The position numbers and the translations under genes were made by a program. A stretch of 14,544 bases of DNA from Clostridia bacterium. GTDB lineage: Bacteria; Bacillota; Clostridia; Christensenellales; Aristaeellaceae. Shown here piece by piece: positions 1-7,599 of this stretch; position 1 is the first letter of the stretch; the number at the start of each line of letters is the position of its first letter. Location of the stretch: assembly GCA_900754755.1 (NCBI GenBank), contig CAAEEC010000141.1:1-14544 (forward strand). Direction: 5' to 3'. The notes under the pieces were generated by a model, which saw only the letters and a list, made by a program, of their open reading frames with translations, was not told where the DNA came from and did no database searches.

Positions 1-954
1 GGTTCCTTTGCGCTGGCCGACGAAAGCGGCGCCAAACCGGAGATTTCTTCAATTTTGTCGCACGCCAACGCGCATTGGCTGCCCTCAGAAAGCTTTGGCG
101 AACCGCGCGTTCTCAGAGAACTATTCCTGGCCGGGCCGCGATTTGGCATCAGCGGAACACGCCAAGAATACCGGCCACTTTCCTTGCAGGCGTTGTTTCA
201 AGCTATAGAACAGCATGTGCAGGGTTGCGTGATCCGGCCGGTGGAGATTCTTGCTGAACAAGACGCGACGCAAATCAACGTCTATTCCCTCACAGACCGT
301 GCCTCCATGCTCTTCGTCCTCATCAACAACGCGCCCACCGCGACACGGTTTACGCTCGCGCCAAACCCAGCGCTTCTGCGCGAACCGCTTTTTTGGGATG
401 CCATCACTGGTCTACCCGTGGACGCATCTATGGAATTGGCCGGCCACGCCACCCGAATGCTATGGGCGTGTGAAAAAAGTCTCGTAGCAAAAGATGAATC
501 CTATATTGCCAGCGCAGAAAAAGCTTTTGAGCGCTGGGATGCCATGGGCTTTAACGTTGACGCTTTACGAACGGATTACGCCTGCATGCGAACGGGGGCA
601 CATATGCCGCGCCGCTGTGCATTCGCCCAAGCAATTCAGCAGTCCATCGCGCTCAAGCCTAGCATCGTTATCGAAGAAAATGGGGTGTCCATCCACTGCG
701 AAGCCATGGATGCGACGGGCGAAGCAGTTCCCGACGCAACCATTACCCTGCGCATTACCCCCGGCACTTTTGACCGCTTTGCTTTGCACGGCTCGCAAGG
801 AAGTTATCATCTGTACTTGGATAATGCGTTGCTGCCCACGATATATGATGTGGATGCTTGCACATATCGCCCGCTAAAAGGCGCGTGCCGATTCATTTTT
901 CAAGCGGAAGCCAAAGAAAAATTGGGCGGATGCGCCATCTGTGTGCACCTATAG
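1..954 (+). CDS. C-terminal part of a probable carbohydrate-active enzyme (5' truncated)
   Basis: The reading frame is open from the first base to a TAG at 952-954, so the gene enters from outside the window and its start is not visible; the TTG at 55 is only an internal codon. About 317 residues remain. The first half (motifs such as SILSHANAHWL, YSLTDRASMLFVLINN and LFWDAITGLPVD) resembles the beta-sandwich tail seen after the catalytic barrel in large glycoside hydrolases, where a phrase like 'WD..TG' precedes a closing strand. The second half contains an Ig-like stretch (SIVIEENGVSIHCEAMDATG, then an alternating beta pattern). No catalytic residues are visible, so neither family nor substrate can be named. 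A GH106-, GH42- or GH2-like protein is possible by inference. A strong terminator lies about 55 bases downstream. Coding status is fairly sure; function is weak. Confidence 0.6.
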   Translation, partial: GSFALADESGAKPEISSILSHANAHWLPSESFGEPRVLRELFLAGPRFGISGTRQEYRPLSLQALFQAIEQHVQGCVIRPVEILAEQDATQINVYSLTDRASMLFVLINNAPTATRFTLAPNPALLREPLFWDAITGLPVDASMELAGHATRMLWACEKSLVAKDESYIASAEKAFERWDAMGFNVDALRTDYACMRTGAHMPRRCAFAQAIQQSIALKPSIVIEENGVSIHCEAMDATGEAVPDATITLRITPGTFDRFALHGSQGSYHLYLDNALLPTIYDVDACTYRPLKGACRFIFQAEAKEKLGGCAICVHL

Positions 955-1008
955 CATCTGAAGGCGGAGAGCAAACCGCATTCATCCCCCACCGCGCGGG
1001 AAATGCAC

Positions 1009-1045
1009 AAAATCGCGCACGGACAAACCGCCGTGCGCGATTTTT
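1009..1045. terminator. Strong intrinsic terminator, probably bidirectional
   Basis: A perfect 14-bp stem (1009-1022 pairs with 1031-1044) with an 8-base loop is followed on the + strand by a run of five T (1041-1045). The left arm begins with AAAA, so on the minus strand the stem is followed by TTTT. It lies between the 3' ends of the convergent truncated + gene and the HAD phosphatase, and can serve both. Confidence 0.85.
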
Positions 1046-1130
1046 CAAATATTGGCAATCACAAGCTGACCAATGATAGCCAGATCCACAGAAAGGAAAA
1101 TTATTGCAACAAGGGAACCATTTCTCCCAA

Positions 1131-1883
1131 TCACTCAAACACAAAATCGGGCTTTGTTTGAGAAGCTGCCAACATTTCCGGCGTGGTTTCGCCAGAAAGC
1201 ACCAGAATGGAGAGCATGCCATAGCGCAGACCGGTTTCAATATCGGTATACAGCCGGTCGCCCACCATGGCCGTTTCTTCCCGGGTGGAACCTGTGCGCT
1301 TGAGCGCCGCGTTGACGATTTCCGCATGGGGTTTTCCTACGATCAATTCCGGCCGGCGGCCCGTGCTGGCCTCGATAAAGGCCATGATGGCGCCGATATC
1401 CGGAGCGAAGCCCGTCTCCGTGGGACAATTGAAATCTGGGTGCGTCGCCACATAAGGCAGCCCTGCGCGCACAAAATCGCACACGGCGGTCATTTTGCGG
1501 TAATCCAGGGTGGTATCGTAGCCAATGACCACCAGATCGGGATTTTGCTGGTCGATGGGCACGCCCGCTTCCTCAAATTCTGCCAGCAGGTATTCATTGC
1601 CCAGCACAAAGGCGCGCTTGCCCGCATAGCGTTCGCGGATGAGTGCGGCAGTTGCGCTGCCAGAGGTAAGGATGCGCTCAAGCGGCACGGAAAGCCCCAT
1701 GCCTTCCAGCCGCTTTTGATAGAATTGCGCGTTGTGAGAGGAATTGTTGGTGAGAAACAAGTAGCTCCGGCCCGTGTTTTCCAGCGCGCGGATGAATTCC
1801 AGCGATCCCGGAATGATGCGGCCGCCCAGATAAAAGGTGCCGTCCATATCCAGCAAAAAGCATTTCACTTTGGATAGCGTCAT
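1131..1883 (-). CDS. HAD-superfamily IIA hydrolase (NagD-like phosphatase)
   Basis: This 250-residue protein is a Mg-dependent phosphatase of the HAD-IIA (NagD/AraL/p-nitrophenyl phosphatase) type. Motif I is LLDMDGT with nucleophile D12 and acid/base D14, motif II is LFLTNNSS (about 42-49), motif III is the VGKPH lysine (K184), and motif IV is MVGDRLYTDI with D209 and D214. The large cap between motifs II and III is typical of subclass IIA, and the length fits. The ATG at 1883 was chosen because the upstream gene's TGA overlaps it as ATGA and because homology begins right after it; an in-frame extension to 2021 lies inside xpt. Last gene of the minus-strand operon, translationally coupled to xpt. 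The substrate is not evident: NagD homologues act on nucleoside or sugar phosphates, so a role in nucleotide turnover alongside xpt is inference. Confidence 0.9.
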   Translation of the reverse strand: MTLSKVKCFLLDMDGTFYLGGRIIPGSLEFIRALENTGRSYLFLTNNSSHNAQFYQKRLEGMGLSVPLERILTSGSATAALIRERYAGKRAFVLGNEYLLAEFEEAGVPIDQQNPDLVVIGYDTTLDYRKMTAVCDFVRAGLPYVATHPDFNCPTETGFAPDIGAIMAFIEASTGRRPELIVGKPHAEIVNAALKRTGSTREETAMVGDRLYTDIETGLRYGMLSILVLSGETTPEMLAASQTKPDFVFE

Positions 1884-2461
1884 AGCGTTTCTCCCACGAA
1901 TCGAATGGTATTTTTCTGCATAAAAGCCACGTCGGCCAGCGCCTCCACGCGATAGCCCTTTTCCAGCAGCTTGCCTTTGCCCGGCTGAAAAGATTTGCAT
2001 ACCACAGCGCCAACCCCGCATGCCGCCGCCCCCGCCGCTTCAATCAGGCGGATGGCGCCAAAAGCCGCCTCGCCATTGGCCAGGAAATCGTCAATCAACA
2101 GAACGCGGTCGCCCGGGTGAATGAACTCCCGCTTGACGGTGAGAATGTAAGGCTGATTTTTGGTGAACGAATAGACCTCGGTTTCCAGCAGACCTTCCTG
2201 GTTGCGGCGCTTGGGGTATTTTTTCATAATCACCAGGGGAAGGCTCATAACGAGCGCTGTCATAGTGGCGGGCGCTATGCCGGAGCTTTCCACCGTGACC
2301 ACGCGGGTGATGCCATCTTCCGCGAATAAGCGGGCAAATTCTTTGCCAATTTCCAGCATCAATTCCGGATCGACCTGATGGTTCAAAAAAGAGTCCACCA
2401 GCAAAACGCGCTCATCCAGCGCGTGCCCTTCCGCGCGCACGCGGCTTTCCAGCAGCTTCAT
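1880..2461 (-). CDS. xpt: Xanthine phosphoribosyltransferase
   Basis: Converts xanthine plus PRPP to XMP in purine salvage. The 193-residue length matches Bacillus Xpt (about 194). It opens with MKLLESRVRAEG and contains VDSFLNHQVDP near residues 22-32, a VESSGIAPA segment, the PRPP-binding motif VLLIDDFLANGEA with D124-D125, and a C-terminal VCKSFQPGK segment, all characteristic of the Xpt/PurR-type PRTase branch. The ATG at 2461 is preferred over an extension to 2530 because homology begins there and an AAAGGA lies about 12 bases upstream, a somewhat long spacing. It follows hisS by 95 bases and overlaps the HAD gene by ATGA. No guanine riboswitch was seen in the leader, unlike in Bacillus subtilis, so expression probably depends on the upstream promoter. 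Confidence 0.95.
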   Translation of the reverse strand: MKLLESRVRAEGHALDERVLLVDSFLNHQVDPELMLEIGKEFARLFAEDGITRVVTVESSGIAPATMTALVMSLPLVIMKKYPKRRNQEGLLETEVYSFTKNQPYILTVKREFIHPGDRVLLIDDFLANGEAAFGAIRLIEAAGAAACGVGAVVCKSFQPGKGKLLEKGYRVEALADVAFMQKNTIRFVGETL

Positions 2462-2556
2462 TCGTATATCACAATCCTTTCGGCGTATTGACAGGGCAGC
2501 GATCAAAACGGGCAATGGCGGGGCGCGCAAATATGCGCGCCGCCGCGATACAAGCG

Positions 2557-3906
2557 CTAATCGGGCAAGATGATCGGGCCGCAGTTCTTTTCCGCCAACC
2601 CCGCGAGAATGTGTTGGACAAGCGCGTCAGCGGAAAGCTGGATTTGTTCGCCCGTTGCCATGTCTTTGCAGGAAACGACGCCAGCGGCAATTTCATCTTC
2701 GCCCAGGAATAGGACATAAGGGATGCCCAACTTATCTGCATAGCCCATTTTGGCCTTGAACTTTTTGTCCTCAGCGTAGAGCTGGGTGCGGATGCCAGAA
2801 GCGCGCAAGCGGGTGGCCAACTGGATGGCCGGGGCCAAATCCGGGGACATGGGCAGGATCAGTGCGTCCGCCGGGGCTACGGGCAAATTGGCGTTGAGCA
2901 TTTTCTGCTCGTTCAGCACGTAGAACAACCGCGTTAGGCCGATGGAGATGCCCACGCCGGGCAGAGGCTTATCAATGTAGTAGCCCGCCAGGTTGTCATA
3001 GCGGCCGCCGGAGCAAACCGAGCCGATTTCCGGATGGTCGGGCAGGATGGTTTCATACACAGTGCCCGTATAGTAATCCAGGCCGCGGGCAATGGTTAGA
3101 TCCACGGCAAAGTGCTCCGCGGGAACGCCAAAATCGCCCAGATGCGTCACCACCGCGCGCAATTCGTCTAGCCCGGTATCGAAGGTTTCGCTCCGGCCGC
3201 GGTATTGTTCCAGCACGGGCAGCACGTCGCCGCGAATGGCCATGAACCGAAGGATTTCTTCGGCTTGCTCCGCGGAGATGCCCACCTCTTCGGTCAGCAG
3301 CGTGCGAACCTTTTCGGGGCCGATCTTGTCCAGCTTGTCCACGGTGCGCATGATGTCGCCGGCATGGGCCGTAAGCCCCAAAGATTCGTAAAAACCGTTC
3401 AGCACCTTGCGGTTGTTCACACGGATTTGGAAGCGTTTCAGTCCCAGGCGGGTGAAAATCTGGTAAATGATCGCGGGGATTTCCGCCTCGTTGAGGATGG
3501 AAAGCTTGCCATCGCCGATGATATCGATATCGGCCTGATAAAATTCCCGAAAACGCCCCCGTTGCGCCCGCTCGCCGCGATACACCTTGCCGATCTGATA
3601 GCGGCGGAAGGGAAAGGAGAGCTCGCCATAGTGCAAGGCGACGTATTTTGCCAGCGGCACGGTCAAATCAAAGCGCAGCGCCAGGTCGCTATCGCCCTTT
3701 TGAAAGCGGTAGATCTGCTTTTCGGTTTCGCCGCCGCCCTTGGCGAGGAGCACGTCCGCCGCCTCGATGACGGGCGTATCCAGGGGAGTAAAGCCATAGA
3801 GGGCATAGGTTTCCCGCAGAACGGCCATCATCCGTTCCATTTGCTGTTGCGGACCGGGAAGCAGTTCCATAAAGCCCGAAAGCGTGTGGGGTTTGGTCTG
3901 TTGCAT
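2557..3906 (-). CDS. hisS: Histidyl-tRNA synthetase
   Basis: Class II aminoacyl-tRNA synthetase that charges tRNA-His in the cytoplasm; 449 residues, slightly longer than the usual 420-430. Motif 1 lies near residues 38-48 (GFTPLDTPVIE), motif 2 near 101-129 (RRYQIGKVYRGERAQRGRF), the histidine-specific HisA motif ARGLDYYTG at about 273-281, and motif 3 around GVGISIGLTRLF. The C-terminal anticodon-binding domain starts near ADALILPMSPDLAPA and includes a YADKLGIPYVLFLGEDE strand-helix unit. Having both HisA and the anticodon domain argues for HisS rather than the regulator HisZ. The ATG at 3906 has AAAGGA 9 bases upstream. It lies 63 bases behind the patatin gene on the same strand with no clear promoter or T-box between, so co-transcription is likely. 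Confidence 0.97.
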   Translation of the reverse strand: MQQTKPHTLSGFMELLPGPQQQMERMMAVLRETYALYGFTPLDTPVIEAADVLLAKGGGETEKQIYRFQKGDSDLALRFDLTVPLAKYVALHYGELSFPFRRYQIGKVYRGERAQRGRFREFYQADIDIIGDGKLSILNEAEIPAIIYQIFTRLGLKRFQIRVNNRKVLNGFYESLGLTAHAGDIMRTVDKLDKIGPEKVRTLLTEEVGISAEQAEEILRFMAIRGDVLPVLEQYRGRSETFDTGLDELRAVVTHLGDFGVPAEHFAVDLTIARGLDYYTGTVYETILPDHPEIGSVCSGGRYDNLAGYYIDKPLPGVGISIGLTRLFYVLNEQKMLNANLPVAPADALILPMSPDLAPAIQLATRLRASGIRTQLYAEDKKFKAKMGYADKLGIPYVLFLGEDEIAAGVVSCKDMATGEQIQLSADALVQHILAGLAEKNCGPIILPD

Positions 3907-3969
3907 AGCGTTGCATCCTTTCTGCGTGTATTTGCAAACCGCGCCGAGAGCGAATCCCGCGCGGAGATT

Positions 3970-4809
3970 TTATGCGAACCAGGCGAGGATTTGTTCCCCA
4001 TCCCGATAGCCGCGGTGGTACAACCGCTCCATATCTGCGCTGTTCCGGGAAAGCGTGGAAACCCCTTCGGTATTTTCCGGGGCGATGAGCAAAAGACGGC
4101 CCTGCTTGGCATATTCTTTGGCCCGCGCCACGCTGGCGTTGTAGCGTTCCGCGCGCTTTAGAAGGTTTTGCGCGGAGCGTGGATAGCTTTTGCGAATCCA
4201 GCGGGCGAACAGCGGATCCTTGCCCGGCTGGCGGAGAACGTTCGTCGGCTTGGTGAGAATCAGCACCACGCGCTCGCACCCTTCTGCAAACGCCTTTTCA
4301 ATGGGCACGGGGTCGGCCAGCGCGCCGTCGTAATAGAGCGTGCCGCCGATTTCAAAAGGGCGGTTGACGCCCGGCAGAGTGGAGGAAGCCATGAGCACGC
4401 GATAATCATCCTGCCGGATATCGTCCTTGGTGAAGTAATGCGGCTTTCCCGAAACCGCTTCTTCCGCGACAATGAGGAATTGCGCGGGATTTTCGCGCAT
4501 GGCCGCGTAATCCAGGGGATCTTCCCCGTCGGAATTGCTCAGCGCGCCATAGCTGTATTGCAGGTTGACATAATTGTGCAGGCGCACAAAGTTGCCCATA
4601 CCCATGTATTCCTTGCGAAGCGAATACTGCGTGTAGTAGCGGAAATTCCTGCCCTTTTGCCCAGCGAGGAAGGAGGCGACGTTCGCGCTTCCGGCGGATA
4701 CGCCAATGCAACAATCGAAAGCGATGCGCTTCTCCAGGCAGAAATCCAGCACGCCCGCAGCATAAATGCCCCGCATGCCGCCGCCAACGTCCACAAGTCC
4801 CGTTTTCAT
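3970..4809 (-). CDS. Patatin-like phospholipase
   Basis: Predicted serine acyl hydrolase (279 residues) with the Ser-Asp dyad of the patatin/RssA-YjjU family. The oxyanion loop GGGMRG is at residues 9-14, the nucleophile elbow GVSAGS has S38, and the catalytic DGA motif is YYDGALADP with D161. No signal peptide or membrane segment is seen, so it is probably cytosolic or membrane-peripheral, hydrolysing phospholipids or other acyl esters; the physiological substrate is unknown. The C-terminal part (KRAERYNASVARAKEY and onwards) matches the family's helical tail. The ATG at 4809 is preceded by AGGGGG, 6 bases away. First gene of the minus-strand operon with hisS, xpt and the HAD phosphatase, divergent from the MATE transporter. 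Confidence 0.92.
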   Translation of the reverse strand: MKTGLVDVGGGMRGIYAAGVLDFCLEKRIAFDCCIGVSAGSANVASFLAGQKGRNFRYYTQYSLRKEYMGMGNFVRLHNYVNLQYSYGALSNSDGEDPLDYAAMRENPAQFLIVAEEAVSGKPHYFTKDDIRQDDYRVLMASSTLPGVNRPFEIGGTLYYDGALADPVPIEKAFAEGCERVVLILTKPTNVLRQPGKDPLFARWIRKSYPRSAQNLLKRAERYNASVARAKEYAKQGRLLLIAPENTEGVSTLSRNSADMERLYHRGYRDGEQILAWFA

Positions 4810-4846
4810 GATGGCCCCCTAAGAGCGTAGTACAGCTTATTTGGGT

Positions 4847-4852
4847 ATTATA
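4847..4852 (-). promoter_or_regulatory. Candidate -10 box for the patatin-hisS-xpt-HAD operon
   Basis: A perfect TATAAT on the minus strand sits about 37 bases before the patatin start codon. No good -35 is found at 16-18 bases spacing, so this is a candidate only. Confidence 0.5.
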
Positions 4853-4879
4853 CTCCCGAAACGTAAAAACTAGCGTGCA

Positions 4880-4920
4880 ATTTGCCGCAAATCCTGGGAA
4901 AAAGCGGACAATTTCCGCTT
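4880..4920. promoter_or_regulatory. Two small inverted repeats in a divergent promoter region (possible operators)
   Basis: Positions 4880-4892 form a 5+3+5 palindrome (ATTTG-CCG-CAAAT), and 4902-4908 pairs with 4914-4920 (7 bp, 5-base loop). The second overlaps the -35 box of the MATE promoter. Both could bind a repressor controlling the divergent pair, but short repeats also arise by chance and no regulator gene is adjacent. Confidence 0.3.
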
Positions 4921-4947
4921 GCAATCCGCCATGCGTTGCCGTATAAT
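4919..4947 (+). promoter_or_regulatory. Sigma-A type promoter of the MATE gene
   Basis: TTGCAA (4919-4924), a 17-base spacer, then a perfect TATAAT (4942-4947). Transcription would begin near 4954, giving an untranslated leader of about 27 bases that carries the AGAGGTGG ribosome binding site. Confidence 0.75.
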
Positions 4948-4980
4948 ACTGGCAGAAAACAAAGGCAAGAGGTGGAAGGC

Positions 4981-6426
4981 ATGCTTACAGCGGCGATGAA
5001 ACGGCTGAACCTCGAAACCGATCGGAACTTTTTTAAGACCATCTTCGCCATTGCCCTGCCCAGCGCGTTCCAGGGGCTGGTTTCCCTGCTCGTGGTGTAT
5101 CTGGATGACATTATGGTCAGCCGGATTTCTTCCATGGAGGGATTGGGCGTGCCGGGGATCGCGCAGGCGGCGGGAAACGTGGGCGATATCGCGTTGGCGG
5201 GCGTTTCGCAGGCCAATGCCGTGACGTCGCTCTTCACAGCTGCCACGCTGGGGCTTGCCAGCGGTTCAGCGGTGCTGATTTCGCAGTTTTGGGGCAAGAA
5301 GGACATGGCGAGCATCAAGCGGGTATTTCCCATCGTCACGCTGCTGTGCCTACTGGTTTCTCTCGTGTTTGTGGCCATCGCCCTGCTGATTCCCGATCAG
5401 GTTCTGGGCCTGGTGCTTTCCAGCGACGACATCACCGAGGCCACGCGCCTAGCGGCGCGGGCGTATTTTCAGGTGGTGTGCTTTTCTTACATTCCATACG
5501 CGATTGCTTACGCGCTGATCGGCATGCTGCGCAGCGTGGAAATCGTGCGGGTCACGCTGTATATCACGATCTCCGCTCTGTTCACCAATCTGTTCTTCAA
5601 TTACGTGTTTATCTATGGGCGGCTGGGCTTCCCGCAGTTGGGCATCCGCGGCGCGGCGGTGGCTACGGTGATCACGCGCGTGGTGGAACTGGCCTTCGTT
5701 TGGTACTACACGTTTTACCGACAGAAAAAACTGGATATCCGCCCGCGCGATCTGCTGCGCTTCGATCGCGCCATCAACCGGCGCTATATGCGCTATGGCC
5801 TGCCGGTGGGGTTGGCGGATCTGCAGTGGGCCATCGTAGGCTTTGGCAAGGCCATGATCATCGGCGTGCTGGCGGACGAGGTGCTTGCGGCCAACCGCGC
5901 GGCGGAAGCGTTGATGCAACTGGGCTTTATCTTTACCAATTCGCTGGCGGCAGGCGCCTGCATCGTGGTGGGCAAATCCGTGGGTGAAAACGATTACGCG
6001 AAAACGCGGCGCTATTCCAACACCATCCAGGTGATGTTCGCCTGCATCGGCATCGCGGTTTCGCTGGCCGTGTTTGCCGCGCGGGATGTGTATCTGTCCA
6101 CCTATGGCCTTTCGCCGCAGGCGCACGAATACGCCATGAGCATGGCCGCGCTCGGCGCGCTCACCATGATCGGCACCACTTACCACGCGTCCTGCTTTGT
6201 GGGCATCAACCGCGGCGCGGGGGATAGCCGCTTCACCATGACCGTGGACATCATCTGCGGCTGGCTGATCGTGCTGCCGCTATCGTATCTGGCTGCGGTC
6301 GTGTGGCAGTTGAGCCCGCCGTTGGTGTTTCTGTTCATCCGCATCGATCAGTGCTTCAAATGGATCATCGCCTTTATTCGCCTGCGTGGCAACAAGTGGA
6401 TTCGCAACATCACGCTGGAAACGTAG
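4981..6426 (+). CDS. MATE family efflux transporter
   Basis: Integral membrane protein of 481 residues with about twelve hydrophobic segments, typical of the MATE/NorM/DinF family, which exports cationic drugs or metabolites in exchange for Na+ or H+. After a short charged N-terminus (KRLNLETDRNFFKTIF), TM1 contains ALPSAFQGLVSLLVVYLDDIMV and is followed by a loop with ISSMEGLGVPG. ASGSAVLISQFWGKKD is the family's conserved stretch after TM2 and recurs in the second half as AAGACIVVGKSVGENDYAKT, reflecting the internal duplication. The ATG at 4981 has an AGAGGTGG just upstream; an in-frame extension to 4882 would run through the promoter. A second ATG at 4996 is possible. The zinc-ribbon gene follows after 30 bases without an obvious terminator. 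Substrate unknown. Confidence 0.95.
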   Translation: MLTAAMKRLNLETDRNFFKTIFAIALPSAFQGLVSLLVVYLDDIMVSRISSMEGLGVPGIAQAAGNVGDIALAGVSQANAVTSLFTAATLGLASGSAVLISQFWGKKDMASIKRVFPIVTLLCLLVSLVFVAIALLIPDQVLGLVLSSDDITEATRLAARAYFQVVCFSYIPYAIAYALIGMLRSVEIVRVTLYITISALFTNLFFNYVFIYGRLGFPQLGIRGAAVATVITRVVELAFVWYYTFYRQKKLDIRPRDLLRFDRAINRRYMRYGLPVGLADLQWAIVGFGKAMIIGVLADEVLAANRAAEALMQLGFIFTNSLAAGACIVVGKSVGENDYAKTRRYSNTIQVMFACIGIAVSLAVFAARDVYLSTYGLSPQAHEYAMSMAALGALTMIGTTYHASCFVGINRGAGDSRFTMTVDIICGWLIVLPLSYLAAVVWQLSPPLVFLFIRIDQCFKWIIAFIRLRGNKWIRNITLET

Positions 6427-6456
6427 CATGTTAAGTAGGATGGGGAGGGAAATTGC

Positions 6457-6768
6457 ATGTTGTATTGTCCGCGGTGCAGCCTGCTCGCGGAGGGGACTTG
6501 CCCGCAATGCGGCGGAAAAGTGCGCGAGCCGCGGGAAAATGATCCGGTACTGCTCGCACGCACGGACGCGCTCCACGCCGCCATGCTGGAGCCGCTCCTG
6601 GAAGAAGAGCAAATTCCCAGCTCGCGCGGGGCTACGGTGGGGGCAGCCTTTGCCATGGATGGCGGCATGCCGCTGGAGGAAATCCGCCTTTACGTGCCTT
6701 ATGGCGCTTATGCGCGCGCCCGGGAATTGCTGGAAACCATAGAAGGCGCTCCGGCGGACGAAACGTAA
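6457..6768 (+). CDS. Small zinc-ribbon protein with a DUF2007-like C-terminal part
   Basis: A 103-residue cytosolic protein. The N-terminus carries a compact zinc ribbon with cysteines C4, C7, C15 and C18 (CPRC...CPQC). From about residue 28 an alpha-beta segment follows (ARTDALHAAMLEPLLEEEQI then LYVPYGAYARARELLETIE), which looks like the DUF2007 or 'putative signal transducing protein' fold; that assignment is by pattern only. GGGAGGG lies 7 bases before the ATG. It follows the MATE gene by 30 bases and is probably co-transcribed, but no functional link is apparent. Its stop is 3 bases from the stop of the convergent ATPase gene, with no terminator between. Confidence 0.8.
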   Translation: MLYCPRCSLLAEGTCPQCGGKVREPRENDPVLLARTDALHAAMLEPLLEEEQIPSSRGATVGAAFAMDGGMPLEEIRLYVPYGAYARARELLETIEGAPADET

Positions 6769-6771
6769 GGA

Positions 6772-7533
6772 TTATTCCCCTTCGTCCGGCTCCGCAAACA
6801 GTTCGCGCAGCATGCGCGCGGGGTTTTCGAGAAAAGCACGGGTGATCTGGTAGTGCTCGGTTTCCTCATAAGAAATGGAGTGAATGCCGTCTTCGCCAAA
6901 GGTAAAGATTTCCGCGCCCGGATAGGCCATAAGGATGGGAGAATGCGTGGCGATGATGAATTGCGATTGCGCACACACCAGATCGCGCATGGCCCGCAGC
7001 AGGGAAAGCTGCCGCAAAGGCGAAAGCGCGGCTTCCGGCTCATCCAGCAGATAAAGGCCGCGCCCGCGGAAGCGATGGAGCACCAGGGAGAGAAAGCTTT
7101 CCCCGTGGGATTGCCCATGTAGCGATATTCCCCCATAAGAGTCCAGCATGCCGGGCTGTTCCGCTTCCAGCCGGTCGACCTCGCTGGCGACGTTGTAAAA
7201 GCTTTCCGCGCGCAGGAAAAAGGCGTCTTGCGGCCGCGATGGGCTTTTGCCCAGCCGGATGGCCCTATAGAGCGCGGAATGCGTGCTTTGGGTGGAAAAA
7301 TGGAAATTCGCCGATCCGCCCTCGGGGTTTAGACCGTAGTTCGCCGCGATAGCCTCCAGCAGCGTGGATTTTCCGCTGCCGTTTTCCCCCACAAAAAAGG
7401 TGACCGGCTGGGAAAAGCGCAACCGGTCTAGGGAGCGGAGGGCGGGAATGGAATCGATATAGGCGCACTCCGGAGGCAGGCAACCTTCCATTCGCTCAAG
7501 GGATAGCAAATATCGCAAACCAGTCTCATTCAT
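6772..7533 (-). CDS. AAA family ATPase (ABC-type head domain, COG3910-like)
   Basis: A 253-residue stand-alone ATPase of the ABC/SMC-like head type. Walker A is GENGSGKST (49-57), an ABC-like signature region LHGQSHGESF lies at 138-147, Walker B is LYLLDEPEAALSP with D164 and E165, and the switch histidine is in ATHSP (H197). No membrane-spanning or long coiled-coil arms are present, so it is neither a transporter with its own permease nor a full SMC protein. It matches the small 'predicted ATPase' group of unknown function often found alone. The ATG at 7533 has a weak ribosome site (GGTG about 9 bases upstream) but a good promoter. Divergent from the GH2 gene; no nuclease or toxin partner is adjacent, which argues against a two-gene defence cassette. 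Confidence 0.88.
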   Translation of the reverse strand: MNETGLRYLLSLERMEGCLPPECAYIDSIPALRSLDRLRFSQPVTFFVGENGSGKSTLLEAIAANYGLNPEGGSANFHFSTQSTHSALYRAIRLGKSPSRPQDAFFLRAESFYNVASEVDRLEAEQPGMLDSYGGISLHGQSHGESFLSLVLHRFRGRGLYLLDEPEAALSPLRQLSLLRAMRDLVCAQSQFIIATHSPILMAYPGAEIFTFGEDGIHSISYEETEHYQITRAFLENPARMLRELFAEPDEGE

Positions 7534-7552
7534 GATGCAATCACCGGAATCT

Positions 7553-7581
7553 AGGATACCATTTTACGCTTGGCATGTCAA
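7553..7581 (-). promoter_or_regulatory. Sigma-A type promoter of the AAA ATPase gene
   Basis: On the minus strand a perfect TTGACA (7581-7576), a 17-base spacer and TATCCT (7558-7553). Its -35 box ends 19 bases from the start codon of the divergent GH2 gene, so the two transcription units share only 66 bases. Confidence 0.7.
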
Positions 7582-7599
7582 GAAATTGGGGGATGGGGT

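Noticed and set aside
1884..2021. 46-residue N-terminal extension of the HAD phosphatase
   Set aside because: It lies within the xpt coding region, and the ATGA overlap with the motif I region close behind gives a clear start at 1883.
2462..2556. Purine riboswitch or separate promoter in front of xpt
   Set aside because: The 95-base gap lacks the purine-aptamer core and a convincing -35/-10 pair. The 8-bp stem at 2522-2541 has no T-run and is too close to the hisS stop to be part of an aptamer.
3907..3969. T-box or terminator upstream of hisS
   Set aside because: The 63-base gap is too short for a T-box; only a weak 6-bp stem with a long loop can be drawn, with just three T after it.
3205..4161. 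Long + strand open frame opposite hisS and the patatin gene
   Set aside because: It is antisense to two well-supported genes; G+C-rich coding sequence commonly leaves such frames open, and its translation shows no domain or ribosome site.
6772..7533. AAA ATPase as part of a defence or toxin-antitoxin system
   Set aside because: No nuclease, reverse transcriptase, toxin or other typical partner is adjacent; neighbours are metabolic and transport genes.
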